The notes under the pieces were generated by a model. The model worked only from the letters and a program-made list of their open reading frames with translations, was not told the origin of the DNA and did not search any database. Both the position numbers and the translations under genes were made by a program. This document shows positions 36,673-47,956 of a DNA stretch of 64,000 nt, piece after piece (the stretch's first letter is position 1; every line of letters begins with the position of its first letter). Source of the stretch: Halomonas campaniensis (GTDB lineage Bacteria > Pseudomonadota > Gammaproteobacteria > Pseudomonadales > Halomonadaceae); NCBI RefSeq assembly GCF_014193375.1, contig NZ_JACHZF010000021.1, forward strand, positions 1-64,000, given 5' to 3'.

Positions 36673-38064
36673 ATGGCAGTCCAACACTACGATGTGGTGG
36701 TGATCGGCACCGGCCCTGCCGGCGAGAGCGCCGCCATCAACGCCGCCAAGCATGGCAAGCGCGTGGCGGTGGTCGAGAAGCAGCCCCTGGTGGGGGGCAA
36801 CTGCACCCACTGGGGCACCATTCCCTCCAAGGCGCTGCGCCACCAGGTCAAGCAGATCATGCAGTTCAATACCAACCGCATGTTCCGCGATATCGGCGAG
36901 CCGCGCTGGTTCTCCTTCCCCAGGGTCATGGAGCGCTCGCGCATCACCATCGACCAGCAGGTGGAGATGCGCACCAAGTTCTATGCCCGCAACCGCATCG
37001 ACCTGTTCACCGGCGTGGCGCGTTTCAAGGACGAACACACCCTGCTGGTGCGTGACGAGCACGAGGGGATGGAGGAGCTGGTCGCCCAGAAGGTCATCAT
37101 CGCCACCGGCTCGCGTCCCTACCGTCCGGCGGACATCAACTTCCGCCATCCGCGGATCTACTGCTCGGACACCATCCTCAGCCTGTCCCACACGCCGCGC
37201 ACCCTGATCATCTTCGGTGCCGGGGTCATCGGCTGCGAATACGCCTCGATCTTCTCGGGGCTCGGCGTCAAGGTCGACCTGATCAACAACCGCGACAGCC
37301 TGCTCAGCTTCCTGGATGACGAGATCAGTGACGCGCTCTCCTACCACCTGCGCAAGCACGGGGTGCTGATCCGCCACAACGAGGAGTACGATCGGGTCGA
37401 GGGTGACGAGTCCGGCGTGACCGTGCACCTCAAGTCGGGCAAGCGGCTGCGGGCCGATGCCTTCCTGTGGGCCAACGGGCGCACAGGCAACACCGACCAG
37501 CTGGGGCTCGAGAACATCGGGCTCGAGGCCAATTCCCGCGGCCAGCTGCAGGTGGACGAGCACTACCGCACGGCCATCCCCCACATCTATGCCGCCGGCG
37601 ACGTGATCGGCTGGCCGAGCCTCGCCAGCGCCGCCTACGACCAGGGGCTCAACGCCTCCAGCGAGATGGTCGATGACGACTTCCGCTACGTCACCGAGGT
37701 GCCCACCGGGATCTACACCATCCCCGAGATCAGCTCCTTCGGGCGCAACGAGCGGGAGCTGACCGAGGCCAGGGTGCCCTACGAGGTGGCCCAGGCCTTC
37801 TTCAAGGATACCGCCCGGGCCCAGATCACCGGCGACACCGTGGGCATGCTCAAGATCCTCTTCGACCAGGACACCCTGGAGATCTACGGTATCCACTGCT
37901 TCGGCGACCAGGCCTCGGAGATCGTCCACATCGGCCAGGCGATCATGCAGCAGAAGGGCGAGGCCAACACGCTGAAGTACTTCGTCAGCACCACCTTCAA
38001 CTATCCCACCATGGCCGAGGCCTATCGCGTGGCGGCCCAGAACGGGCTGAACCGGGTGTTCTAG
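36673..38064 (+). CDS. sthA: soluble pyridine nucleotide transhydrogenase
   Basis: A 463-aa FAD-dependent enzyme that interconverts NADPH and NADH in the cytoplasm, close to the 466 aa of E. coli SthA. The FAD motif is [11 protein letters not shown]; the NAD(P)-binding motif is [14 protein letters not shown]. Unlike glutathione or lipoamide dehydrogenases, the redox-active disulfide is absent: [12 protein letters not shown] has one Cys where those have two, as expected for SthA. ATG 36673 fits the family N-terminus; the open frame extends upstream through the REP element, which I exclude. An AAGGAG lies 11 bases upstream. A terminator follows. Confidence 0.94.
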   Translation: MAVQHYDVVVIGTGPAGESAAINAAKHGKRVAVVEKQPLVGGNCTHWGTIPSKALRHQVKQIMQFNTNRMFRDIGEPRWFSFPRVMERSRITIDQQVEMRTKFYARNRIDLFTGVARFKDEHTLLVRDEHEGMEELVAQKVIIATGSRPYRPADINFRHPRIYCSDTILSLSHTPRTLIIFGAGVIGCEYASIFSGLGVKVDLINNRDSLLSFLDDEISDALSYHLRKHGVLIRHNEEYDRVEGDESGVTVHLKSGKRLRADAFLWANGRTGNTDQLGLENIGLEANSRGQLQVDEHYRTAIPHIYAAGDVIGWPSLASAAYDQGLNASSEMVDDDFRYVTEVPTGIYTIPEISSFGRNERELTEARVPYEVAQAFFKDTARAQITGDTVGMLKILFDQDTLEIYGIHCFGDQASEIVHIGQAIMQQKGEANTLKYFVSTTFNYPTMAEAYRVAAQNGLNRVF

Positions 38065-38094
38065 TCGAGCACTGCCGTCCCTCCAGACGACGTA

Positions 38095-38124
38095 AGCCCG
38101 CAGGCGATGCCTGCGGGCTCTTTC
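38095..38124 (+). terminator. rho-independent terminator after sthA
   Basis: AGCCCGCAGGC-GAT-GCCTGCGGGCT is a perfect 11-bp stem followed by CTTTC. The convergent gene at 38154 ends 30 bases further on. Confidence 0.9.
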
Positions 38125-38153
38125 ATTACCGACGCGCGGCTGCCCGAGCCCCG

Positions 38154-38576
38154 CTATTCGTCCAGCCGGTGGGCATAGCAGGGCGGCGAGGCCGGTTCCC
38201 GATCCGCGCCGTCCTCGTCATGCAGGGCCTTGAGCAGGGCGTCACGCAGGATCGGCAGGTGGGAGGCCTCCAGGTCGCGTGCCGCCGAGAGCAGCGTCAA
38301 CCGGCCCCGTCGGGCGTGTCGCATCAGCGGCACCAGGCTGTCGGGGTCGTCGCGCAGTTCGCCGCGATAGCGGGCGGCAAACACGCCGGCGCTGATCTCG
38401 CCGCGATGGTACTGGCGGCGCAGTGCCGGAGAGGGCGAGGCGTCACGGTACCAGTCGGTGAGCGCCAGGCTCTCCCGGCGCTTGCCGCGAGGCCAGAGGC
38501 GGTCGACCAGGACCCTGGCGCCCTCCTCGTCGGTGGCGTCGGCATAGATGCGCTTGAGCGTGATCTCGTAGGCCAT
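38154..38576 (-). CDS. DUF488 family protein (YeaO-like)
   Basis: A 140-aa protein of the DUF488 family. Diagnostic motifs are VLVDRLWPRGKRR near residue 22 and a later LLSAARDLEASHLPIL segment (family LVYAARDxxxNHAxVL). The function is unknown; relatives are small cytoplasmic proteins. An AGGAGG site precedes the ATG. It is two bases downstream of the cysteine-peptidase gene, so the three minus-strand genes 38154-39949 likely form one transcript. Confidence 0.85.
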   Translation of the reverse strand: MAYEITLKRIYADATDEEGARVLVDRLWPRGKRRESLALTDWYRDASPSPALRRQYHRGEISAGVFAARYRGELRDDPDSLVPLMRHARRGRLTLLSAARDLEASHLPILRDALLKALHDEDGADREPASPPCYAHRLDE

Positions 38577-38578
38577 GG

Positions 38579-39538
38579 CTATTCCTCCTGAAGCGCGTCC
38601 AGCGCCTCTCGGGCATGGGGCTGCCAGTGGCCGGGCTGCGCGGCGACACGTTCCAGGGCGTCCCTCGCCCCGCCGAGATCGCCCTGGCCCCGCCTGGCCA
38701 GGCCCAGGTTGAGCCAGGCGACGGCCAGCTCGGGCTGTGCCGAGACGGCCCGCTCGAAGGCCGCAATGGCGGCCTCGCTGTCGCCGCTGGCATGCCGGGC
38801 ATTGCCCAGTCCGAACTGCACCATGCCGTTCCCGGGGAAGCGGTCGGCCAGCGCGGCCCAGGCGGGAAGGCTCGCCTCGGCGCCATGGAGACGCTCGAAG
38901 GCGCTGATCGCCTCCATGGCGGCGGCGGGCCGGACGCCCTCGGGCAGCTGCCCCGGCGGCAAGGCAACGAAGGCCCAGCGCTCGCTGCGGGCCCAGGTGG
39001 CATCGAAGCGGCGGAAGGACTCGACGCGCCGAGGCTCCTCGCCGCTGTGCAGGATCAGCTCGTCACGGTCGAGGTCGAAGCCGATGGCCACCGCGTAGTG
39101 CCACATGGGCCAGGCGGGCAGCGCGAGGTTCTGCATCACCACCACGGGATGGCCCGACGCCACCTCGGTGAGCAGGGCATCGAGCCGTCCCTCGATCACG
39201 AAGGGAATACGGCCGTGGCGACGCACGGTGGCCAGCATCTCGGGCTGCACGCTGCCCTCGCGCTCGGGCAGGAAGACCTGGGGAATCAGGGTGTCGACGT
39301 CGATATCGACACCGCCGTCGTTGAGCACCATGGCCAGCGAAGCGGGACCGCACTGGTAGTCGCGCTGCGCGTGGAAGGGCACGTCATCGAGCAGCAGCTG
39401 GCGGGGCAGGCGCTCCTCGGTGGTCTCGGCCAGGCGCGGGGTGCTGGCGCAGCCGACCAGGGTGAGCATCAGCAGCACCAACGCGAGAACGCCCGCAGGG
39501 CGGGCGTTCCAGGGGTGCCGGATTCGGCGTGATGTCAT
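38579..39538 (-). CDS. PA2778-type cysteine peptidase-like lipoprotein with TPR repeats
   Basis: A 319-aa protein. A lipoprotein signal ends LTLVGC (Cys30). A papain-like/C39-type domain follows, with the nucleophile region DYQCGPASLAMVL near residue 62 and the His in MWHYAVAIG near 147. The C-terminal third has two or three TPR-like helices (GLGNARHASGDSEAAIAAFERA). It resembles the family named after Pseudomonas PA2778, usually paired with a PA2779-like gene, which is exactly the gene upstream. The pair has been linked in my memory to envelope functions, but the substrate is unknown. Confidence 0.8.
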   Translation of the reverse strand: MTSRRIRHPWNARPAGVLALVLLMLTLVGCASTPRLAETTEERLPRQLLLDDVPFHAQRDYQCGPASLAMVLNDGGVDIDVDTLIPQVFLPEREGSVQPEMLATVRRHGRIPFVIEGRLDALLTEVASGHPVVVMQNLALPAWPMWHYAVAIGFDLDRDELILHSGEEPRRVESFRRFDATWARSERWAFVALPPGQLPEGVRPAAAMEAISAFERLHGAEASLPAWAALADRFPGNGMVQFGLGNARHASGDSEAAIAAFERAVSAQPELAVAWLNLGLARRGQGDLGGARDALERVAAQPGHWQPHAREALDALQEE

Positions 39539-39550
39539 GGGGCTCCCCGC

Positions 39551-39949
39551 TCAGCGGGTGAAGGGGAAGACGTTGGTCAGGCCGAGGATGTCGGTGACCA
39601 GCAGGATCACGAAGACGGCGAACAGGGCGCCGACCACGCTGGCACCGGCGGGCAGCTGCTCGAGCTGGTCGGCCATCTGGGCGGCCTCCGCGTCGGAGAG
39701 GGCGGCCACGCGGGCTTCCACCTCGGCGAGGTCAACGCCCTGGGCCACCAGCTGCTGCTGGACGTCGTCGCGGGCGAGGATCTCGTGGATCCGCTCGCGA
39801 TCGGCCTGGCCGCGCTCGGCGTTCAGGGCCGCCTGGGTGGTGATCAGGTCGCTGCCCGGGGAGGCCGGGGCGGCGGCCACGGGGAGGCTGCCCAGGACCA
39901 GGGCGGTGATCAGCAGCGGGCTGAGGTAACGGCAGATCTTCTTCATCAT
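39551..39949 (-). CDS. PA2779-family small envelope protein
   Basis: A 132-aa protein with a signal peptide (MKKICRYLSPLLITALVLG...AAA), a charged helical middle with repeated Glu/Ala/Arg (residues about 38-95), and a C-terminal transmembrane helix (GALFAVFVILLVTDILGL). This is the layout of the PA2779 family that accompanies PA2778-type peptidases. On the minus strand it precedes the peptidase gene by 12 bases. A -10-like TATACT (minus strand, 40046-40051) lies about 100 bases upstream. No activity is known. Confidence 0.8.
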   Translation of the reverse strand: MMKKICRYLSPLLITALVLGSLPVAAAPASPGSDLITTQAALNAERGQADRERIHEILARDDVQQQLVAQGVDLAEVEARVAALSDAEAAQMADQLEQLPAGASVVGALFAVFVILLVTDILGLTNVFPFTR

Positions 39950-40101
39950 GTCGGTGTTCCTTCTTCGTTGGAGTGGCTTCCGGCTCCTTGATGATCCACG
40001 CGTCGCGTCCTGGCGATCCGTGTGGCGTCACGATGATACTTGCCCAGTATAGGACGAAATGGCGTGACATTTCATGCCCTTGGCGGTCAACGCGGGCGGG
40101 G

Positions 40102-41160
40102 TCAGCCGATGCGATAGGAAGAGGGGAGTTCGGCGAGCAGGCCGCGGCCGCCGGCCAGGGTCAGGGCCAGGTCGTGGAGGCCGTCCTGGACGGGCAGGGG
40201 AGAGGCGCCCTTGATGGCCAGGTCGAGGCGCTGGGCGAACAGCAGCAGCTTGTGCAGCCGCTTGACCGGCAGCCGGCCGATGGCCTGCTGGTAGGCGGGT
40301 CTGCGCTTCTCGAAGATCGACGGCTTCTGCGACTTGCAGGCGTGGTCGAAGCTCTGCCCCTGGTCCAGGTGCTGGTGCAGCGAGAGCAGGGTGCGCAGCT
40401 CCCGGGTCAGGGCCCAGAGCACGATGGGCGCCTCCACGCCCTCGCCGCGCAGGCCGGCGATGATCCGTGCGACCCGCGCGCGTTCCCCCTTGAGGCAGGC
40501 GTCGACCAGGGTGAAGACGTCGTAGCGGGCGCTGTCCTCCACGCCGCCGGCCACCTCCCGCGGGGAGACCCGGGCGCCAGGGGGCAGTATCAGGGCGAGC
40601 TTCTGCAGCTCCTGGTCGGCGGCCAGCAGGTTGCCCTCGGTGCGCTCGGCCAGCAGGCGGGCGGCGTCCAGGTCGAGGTTGAGGTCGTGGCGCGAGGCAC
40701 GGTCACGCAGCCAGAAGCCCAGCCGCGAGGCATCCACCGGCCACACCGGCACGAACAGGCCGGCCTTGTCCAGGGCCTGGAACCAGGCGCTCTTCTGCTG
40801 GCGGAAGTCGAGCTTGCCCATGGCGAGCAGCAGCACGTTGTCGCTGCCCTTGAGGTCGTCGGCATAGGCCTTGAGCGCCTTGGTGCCCTCCTGGCCGAGG
40901 TTGCTGCCAGCCAGGCGCACCTCGATCAGCTTGGCGCCGGCGAACAGCGACAGGCTGGCCGATGCCTCGTGAAGCCGGCCCCAGGCGAAGTTGCCCTCGA
41001 CGTGGAGAATCTCGCGCTCCTCGATGCCTCGCTCGCGAGCGGCGGCGCGCACGGCATCGCAGGCCTCGATGTGCTGCAGGGGCTCCTCGCCGGCGACGAT
41101 CACCACCGGGGGCAGCTTCTTGGCCAGCGCATCGGCCAGCTTGTCGGGGAAGACTTTCAC
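40102..41160 (-). CDS. holA: DNA polymerase III subunit delta
   Basis: A 352-aa clamp-loader subunit that opens the beta clamp. The N-terminus MKVFPDKLADAL... and the VVIVAGEEPLQHIEACDAVR segment (degenerate P-loop region) are typical of HolA, and the closing helical collar domain is present. E. coli HolA is 343 aa. It lies downstream of leuS and lptE on the same strand, as in enterobacteria, but here a REP-like element of about 110 bases separates it from lptE, so it may have an independent promoter or a processed transcript. Confidence 0.94.
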   Translation of the reverse strand: MKVFPDKLADALAKKLPPVVIVAGEEPLQHIEACDAVRAAARERGIEEREILHVEGNFAWGRLHEASASLSLFAGAKLIEVRLAGSNLGQEGTKALKAYADDLKGSDNVLLLAMGKLDFRQQKSAWFQALDKAGLFVPVWPVDASRLGFWLRDRASRHDLNLDLDAARLLAERTEGNLLAADQELQKLALILPPGARVSPREVAGGVEDSARYDVFTLVDACLKGERARVARIIAGLRGEGVEAPIVLWALTRELRTLLSLHQHLDQGQSFDHACKSQKPSIFEKRRPAYQQAIGRLPVKRLHKLLLFAQRLDLAIKGASPLPVQDGLHDLALTLAGGRGLLAELPSSYRIG

Positions 41161-41264
41161 GATGGCGCCTTTACCGAGGTCGATTCATGCGGTGGCTTGT
41201 CTTGATAGCCACGGAGGGTTGTCCATTCTGGTGGTTATCCAGCCACCACCATGGCTTTTACGAC

Positions 41265-41372
41265 TGGTGGGAGCCACGCTCTGCGGGGCGAAAAAGCTGA
41301 GGCTACTGCATTGGCCAGCAACACCGCTGGGCGGCTTCGCCGCCATTCGCCGGGCGGAGCCCAGCTCCCACA
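41265..41372. repeat. composite REP/BIME-like element, copy C (inverted)
   Basis: On the minus strand it reads TGTGGGAGCTGGGCTC to GGCGAATGG, then the core GGTGTTGCTGGCCAATGC, and ends GTGGCTCCCACCA, matching copies A and B in order. At 108 bp it is the shortest of the three. It lies in the 230-base gap between lptE and holA. Confidence 0.75.
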
Positions 41373-41390
41373 GGTGCCAGGCGACCTGTG

Positions 41391-41879
41391 CTAGCGCGAC
41401 AGGCTGCGCAGGCGGTCGAGGAGCTGGCGGACTGCCACCTCGAGGAGCTCGCGGCTAGCCTCGTCGCGCAGGTCCTCCTGGATCAGCAGGTTCGAGTCGC
41501 TGACCGTGTAGCGGGTCGAGACCTCGAGTCGCTGCTGGTCGAGCAGGTAGGCGCCGTCGCGGCGTCGTTGCACCGAGAAGGGGGCGCGCAGCACCAGTTC
41601 CTCGTCCCGCGGGCCCGAGTCGAGCACGCTGAGGTTGCGCCGCCGGATCTCGGGCTCGCCCAGGTTGAGCACCCGGTCCGCGTCGCCGTGCACGCGGGTG
41701 CCGGCGGTTTCGAGCCGCTCCCGGGCGAGACGCGCGAGGTCACTGTCCGGGCCCGAGATGGCCAGTTCATCGATCACCGCCGATGGCGTGTCCAGGCCGC
41801 GCAGGCGAAAGCCGCAGCCGGACAGCGCAAGGCCGGCGGTGCCGGCCAGGGCGAGGGTGAGGAAGGTGCGTCGCTGCAT
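41391..41879 (-). CDS. lptE: LPS-assembly lipoprotein LptE
   Basis: A 162-aa outer-membrane lipoprotein that plugs the LptD barrel during lipopolysaccharide export. The signal ends ALSGC (Cys22) and the mature N-terminus GFRLRG is the family hallmark. The gene order leuS-lptE-holA is the one found across gammaproteobacteria. It begins 26 bases after the leuS stop on the same strand. Confidence 0.93.
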   Translation of the reverse strand: MQRRTFLTLALAGTAGLALSGCGFRLRGLDTPSAVIDELAISGPDSDLARLARERLETAGTRVHGDADRVLNLGEPEIRRRNLSVLDSGPRDEELVLRAPFSVQRRRDGAYLLDQQRLEVSTRYTVSDSNLLIQEDLRDEASRELLEVAVRQLLDRLRSLSR

Positions 41880-41905
41880 GGGTCGCTCCCTGTCCCGCGG
41901 CGGGC

Positions 41906-44587
<2,682 letters not shown>

Positions 44588-44618
44588 TCACGGTCTTGCG
44601 GCTTTGTGCGTCAAGACG

Positions 44619-44646
44619 TTGAACTGCCGACGGGAAGTCGTCTAAA
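44619..44646 (+). promoter_or_regulatory. weak promoter candidate for the zinc-ribbon gene
   Basis: TTGAAC (44619-44624) and TCTAAA (44641-44646) with a 16-base spacer, about 80 bases before the ATG at 44729. Both boxes match consensus at four to five positions. Confidence 0.3.
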
Positions 44647-44728
44647 TGGTAGGCAAGGATACCCCAGCACGGCCCGGCCCGGCTATGCCCCGGGCCTCGC
44701 CGGCTCACCGCAGGAGAAGGAGCACACC

Positions 44729-45244
44729 ATGAGCGAGCAGCAGAAACACCCCCAGGACCACCGGCTGCGCGAAGGCTACGAGCGCATGCTGGATCGCCTG
44801 CGCGAGGGGGCCCACGAGCTGACCTGGGAAAACCTGCAGCAGGAGCTGGACGACGCCGTGGAGTTCGAGGCGGAGCTCGAGGAGTTCACCAAGGATGAGC
44901 TGTCGCTGCTGCGCGCCTGGGTCGAGCGCGATCTCAAGGAGATGCGCCGCTACCTGAGTGCCGGCGGCGAGAGCGTGGCGACCTGGCTGGGCATCGACCT
45001 CTCGGCGCTGTCGCGCAAGGTCAGCGAGTCGCTGCTCTCCATCGCCGATCGCAGCGTGGTCGAACGCGAGCGCTTCGAGGAGGACCTGGAGGCCGCCCGC
45101 GCCGACTACTGCGAAGGCGAGATGGCGGCACCGGGGCGCATGGCCTGCGTGCACTGCGGCAGCGAGGTGACGCTCGAGGGCGTGGCGCGCATCGAGCCGT
45201 GCCACCAGTGCGGCCACCGCTACTTCCAGCGGGTCTCGAAGTAG
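44729..45244 (+). CDS. zinc-ribbon protein, YbeL/DUF1451 family
   Basis: A 171-aa protein with a long charged helical region (residues about 8-125) and a C-terminal zinc ribbon: ACVHCGSEV, then EPCHQCGHRYF, i.e. two CxxC pairs. This matches the DUF1451 (YbeL) family, found beside leuS in E. coli too, which supports the call. Its role is unknown. ATG 44729 follows GAGAAGGAG. The frame is open for a long way upstream, but only against the leuS strand. Confidence 0.9.
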   Translation: MSEQQKHPQDHRLREGYERMLDRLREGAHELTWENLQQELDDAVEFEAELEEFTKDELSLLRAWVERDLKEMRRYLSAGGESVATWLGIDLSALSRKVSESLLSIADRSVVERERFEEDLEAARADYCEGEMAAPGRMACVHCGSEVTLEGVARIEPCHQCGHRYFQRVSK

Positions 45245-45257
45245 GCCTTCGGCCAGG

Positions 45258-45318
45258 GGCAAGGAACAAGAAACCGAGGAACAAGGAGAACCTTGCCCCT
45301 TGCCCCTTGCTCCTTGTA
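45258..45318. repeat. heptamer-based inverted repeat between convergent genes
   Basis: The right half contains CCTTGCC, CCTTGCC, CCTTGCT, CCTTGTA in 7-bp register (45291-45318). The left half contains the complementary AAGGAAC/GGCAAGG blocks, so the RNA can fold into an imperfect long hairpin. It sits between two convergent genes and may act as a terminator. Confidence 0.6.
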
Positions 45319-45322
45319 GCTG

Positions 45323-46699
45323 TCACAGCCAGGCGTCTAGCATCACGATCGCCATGACCACCAGGGCGGTCATGACGCCGGCATAGCCCAGGTTGTGGCG
45401 CATCATCACCGACCCGCTGACGCCGTAGCGCCCCTGCAGGGAGAGGTTGATCCCGGAGAGCGGGCCGACGCTGGTGCCCACCGCCCAGGAGGCCAGCGCC
45501 ACGAAGGCGAACAGCGTCTGCCGATCCCCGCCCAGTTCCAGCATTGATGCCAGCACCGAGACGCCGATGATCGGATGCAGGCCGACCACGGCGCTGGCCA
45601 CGATGGCCAGGAAGCTGGCCACGGCCTGGGGGGTGCCGAACTGGGTAAAGAGCGTCCATTCGCTGCCGGTGGCGGCGCCGATGAAGGTGGAGAGGCCCTG
45701 GGTCAAGAGCCCCGCGCAGAGGAACAGCGAGATCTCGCCGCGCATCGCCGGTAGCCGCTCCAGTGCGTGGCTGCGCACCCGGCGCAGGGTCCAGCGGGGC
45801 CCCCTGGGCAGGTTGCTGGCCAGCGCCACGCCGGGCATCAGGAAGGTGATGATGCTGACGATGGAGAGCCCGGGCGTGAGGCCGTAGTGGAAGAGCATGA
45901 CCAGCGCCGCCATGCCCACCGGCATCATCAGGCTGGGGGGTGACAGCGAATAGCCGGCGACCCGCGAGAGATCGAAGCGGCGCCCCAGCTCCAGGGCGGT
46001 GAGAACTCCGGCCAGCAGCGCCAGCGGCATGCCGAAGGCCACCACGGTGGGGAAGCGCATCTCCGGGGCCAGGGTCATCACCACGCCCATGGAGGCGAAG
46101 AAGGGGGACCAGAGCGCCGCACTCGACAGGCCCCGATTGAGGGCCAGCAGCTGGGGAAGGCTCAGGGGGCCCCGGCGTTGCAGGCGATCGCCGACCATGA
46201 ACACGGTGGAGAGGTTGAGAATGGCCCCGAGCAGGTGCACGCCCAGCCAGGTGCCGATGACCCCGCGCCGCCCCGTGACCCCGTGCCCCGCCGGCGGCGA
46301 ATGGCCCTGGCGGGTGCCGATCAGCCCGATGAAGCTCACCCCGACCAGCATGGCCACCACGTAGCTGTTGCCGTCGAGGATGCGCGACCAGGCGATGTCG
46401 GCGCCGTAGCCCAGCCATGCCGCCAGCAGCAGGACGAGGCCGATGCCGGCCAGGGCGCCCGCCTGGCGGCGGTTGCGCTGGCCGAGATCGACCCACAGCA
46501 GCCCGACCGCCAGCCAGAAGGCGTGGCTCACCGCCGGCAGGGCGACGGGCAGGCCAGCGAAGCGCATCACCTGCAGCACCAGCCCGCCAAGTATCAGCCC
46601 CCCGGCGAGGGCGTGGCGAAGCGATATCGGCGGGGGAGTCGGCGCTGGCACGGGGACGGGGTTCCTGAACGGATGTCTGGGGCCGGGTGTCGGGCACAA
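45323..46699 (-). CDS. multi-spanning membrane protein, transporter-like
   Basis: A 458-aa integral membrane protein with about 11-12 hydrophobic helices; I do not recognise the family with certainty. The organisation in two halves, with Gly/Ser-rich helix breaks (GLHPIIGVSVLASML, SWAVGTSVGPLSGINL), recalls ion-transporter-superfamily carriers (ArsB/CitT-like). It begins 11 bases after the LysR gene on the same strand, so it may be co-expressed with or controlled by that regulator. The start is uncertain: TTG 46699 is farthest upstream, and GTG 46651 is also in frame. Substrate unknown. Confidence 0.65.
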   Translation of the reverse strand: MCPTPGPRHPFRNPVPVPAPTPPPISLRHALAGGLILGGLVLQVMRFAGLPVALPAVSHAFWLAVGLLWVDLGQRNRRQAGALAGIGLVLLLAAWLGYGADIAWSRILDGNSYVVAMLVGVSFIGLIGTRQGHSPPAGHGVTGRRGVIGTWLGVHLLGAILNLSTVFMVGDRLQRRGPLSLPQLLALNRGLSSAALWSPFFASMGVVMTLAPEMRFPTVVAFGMPLALLAGVLTALELGRRFDLSRVAGYSLSPPSLMMPVGMAALVMLFHYGLTPGLSIVSIITFLMPGVALASNLPRGPRWTLRRVRSHALERLPAMRGEISLFLCAGLLTQGLSTFIGAATGSEWTLFTQFGTPQAVASFLAIVASAVVGLHPIIGVSVLASMLELGGDRQTLFAFVALASWAVGTSVGPLSGINLSLQGRYGVSGSVMMRHNLGYAGVMTALVVMAIVMLDAWL

Positions 46700-46710
46700 T
46701 GGCTAGCAGT

Positions 46711-47616
46711 CTAAACAATCCGGCGCTCGCCCGCTCGTGCTGCCGGCTCCCGGGCGGCCTCGAGCTCCCCGAGCATCGCCCGTGCGGCGTTGGACAGGGT
46801 GCGGCTGCGATGCACGATGAACCCCAGCGGCCGATGGATCGGCGGGTGGTCGATGGCCAGCTCGTGAAGGTCGCCGGCCACCAGGCGCTCCGGCAGCAGA
46901 CTCCAGCCCAGCCCGATCGCGGTCATCATCTTCAGCGTCTCCAGGTAGTTGGTGGAGAGCGCCACCGGCAGGCGCAGTCCCGCGGCGGCGAAGCGCGCCT
47001 CGATCAGCCCCCGGGTGAAGGTGAGGGGGCCCGGGAGCACGGCGTCGAAGTCGCAGAGGGTCTGCAGGCTGGGGTGCTCGAGCCCCGCCAGGGGGTGGTC
47101 CGGGGCGCAGACGAAGCAGAGCCGGTCGACCCATACCGGAACCACCTCGAGCTGCTCGTCGGGGTGGGGGGCGAGGGTCACCACGGCGATCTCCAGCGAG
47201 CCGTCCAGCACGCCCTGGTAGGCCTCCTCGGAATCGAGGAAGTGCAGGTCCAGGCGCACCTCGGGGTGGGCGCGGGTATAGGCCTTGAGCAGCGGCGGCA
47301 GGCGGTGCAGGCCGATATGGTGGCTGGTGGCCAGCGTCAGGCTGCCGGCCACGCGGCCCTCGAGGTTGCCGAGCGCCCGACGGCTGTCGTCGACCATCAC
47401 CAGGATCTGGCGTGCCCGCGGCAGCAGCACCCGGCCCGCCTCGGTGAGGGTGACGCGCCGGCCGATGCGGTCGAACAGACGGGCGCCGGTCTGGGTCTCA
47501 AGGACAGCGATGCGCTTGCTGACCGCCGGCTGGGTGAGGTGGAGCTGTTCTGCGGCGCGGGAGAAGCTGCCGCTGTCGGCGACGGCCAGGAAGGCCTGCA
47601 GGTTCTGGGTATCCAT
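46711..47616 (-). CDS. LysR-family transcriptional regulator
   Basis: A 301-aa regulator with an N-terminal winged helix-turn-helix (residues 1-60: LQAFLAVADSGSFSRAAEQL, then QPAVSKRIAVLE) and a periplasmic-binding-like effector domain. It is divergent from leuC; a T-N11-A box lies between them. I recall the same arrangement in Pseudomonas, with a LysR gene before leuC (PA3122-like). Control of leucine synthesis and possibly of the membrane gene downstream is a reasonable inference; the inducer cannot be read from sequence. Confidence 0.92.
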   Translation of the reverse strand: MDTQNLQAFLAVADSGSFSRAAEQLHLTQPAVSKRIAVLETQTGARLFDRIGRRVTLTEAGRVLLPRARQILVMVDDSRRALGNLEGRVAGSLTLATSHHIGLHRLPPLLKAYTRAHPEVRLDLHFLDSEEAYQGVLDGSLEIAVVTLAPHPDEQLEVVPVWVDRLCFVCAPDHPLAGLEHPSLQTLCDFDAVLPGPLTFTRGLIEARFAAAGLRLPVALSTNYLETLKMMTAIGLGWSLLPERLVAGDLHELAIDHPPIHRPLGFIVHRSRTLSNAARAMLGELEAAREPAARAGERRIV

Positions 47617-47644
47617 GGGCGTCCCCGTCGAGCGTGATGAACAA

Positions 47645-47659
47645 ATTCCATATGGGAAT
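47645..47659. promoter_or_regulatory. LysR-type binding site between the lysR and leuC genes
   Basis: ATTCC-ATATG-GGAAT is an exact inverted repeat of the T-N11-A form, within an AT-rich island (47640-47690) that probably holds the divergent promoters. It is about 30 bases from the lysR start, fitting autoregulation and activation of leuC. The 421-base gap 47617-48037 otherwise contains two repeat structures and no gene. Confidence 0.5.
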
Positions 47660-47717
47660 CCAATCCATTAATAACATGAATTGATTTTATGGGCGAGGGG
47701 CGGGAGACTGCTGCAAA

Positions 47718-47836
47718 AGCGCCGAGCGCCGAGCGCCGAGCGCCGAGCGCCGAGCGCCGAGCGCCGAGCGCCGAGCGCCGAGCGCCGAGCGCCAAGCGCC
47801 AAGCGCCGAGCGCCGAGCGCCAAGCGCCAAGCGCCG
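47718..47836. repeat. heptanucleotide tandem array, 17 units of AGCGCCG/A
   Basis: Seventeen units in exact 7-bp register: ten AGCGCCG, two AGCGCCA, two AGCGCCG, two AGCGCCA, one AGCGCCG. The same unit, in reverse complement, forms six copies at 29133-29174. It lies between the lysR/leuC control region and the leuC start, so it would be in the leuC leader if transcription starts near the LysR box. Confidence 0.95.
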
Positions 47837-47956
47837 GTAGGAGGGATGCTCTGCATCGCGACTGGCGCCGTCAGGCGCCCGGTGGTGTTGCCGATCTGGG
47901 TGGCGTCATCCAGGGAGGCCTGCGGCCTCCAGTCGCGCAACAAGTTGCCCTCCTAC
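47837..47956. repeat. composite inverted-repeat element related to the REP-like family
   Basis: Outer arms GTAGGAGGG / CCCTCCTAC (47837-47845, 47948-47956) and inner arms CGCGACTGG / CCAGTCGCG (47857-47865, 47929-47937) are perfect inverted repeats. The short hairpins ATGC-TCT-GCAT and GGAGGCC-TGC-GGCCTCC lie within them. The centre GGTGTTGCCGAT resembles the core of copies A-C. Confidence 0.8.

Noticed and set aside
47718..47836. CRISPR array
   Set aside because: Units are 7 bp and contiguous with no spacers, and there are no cas genes.
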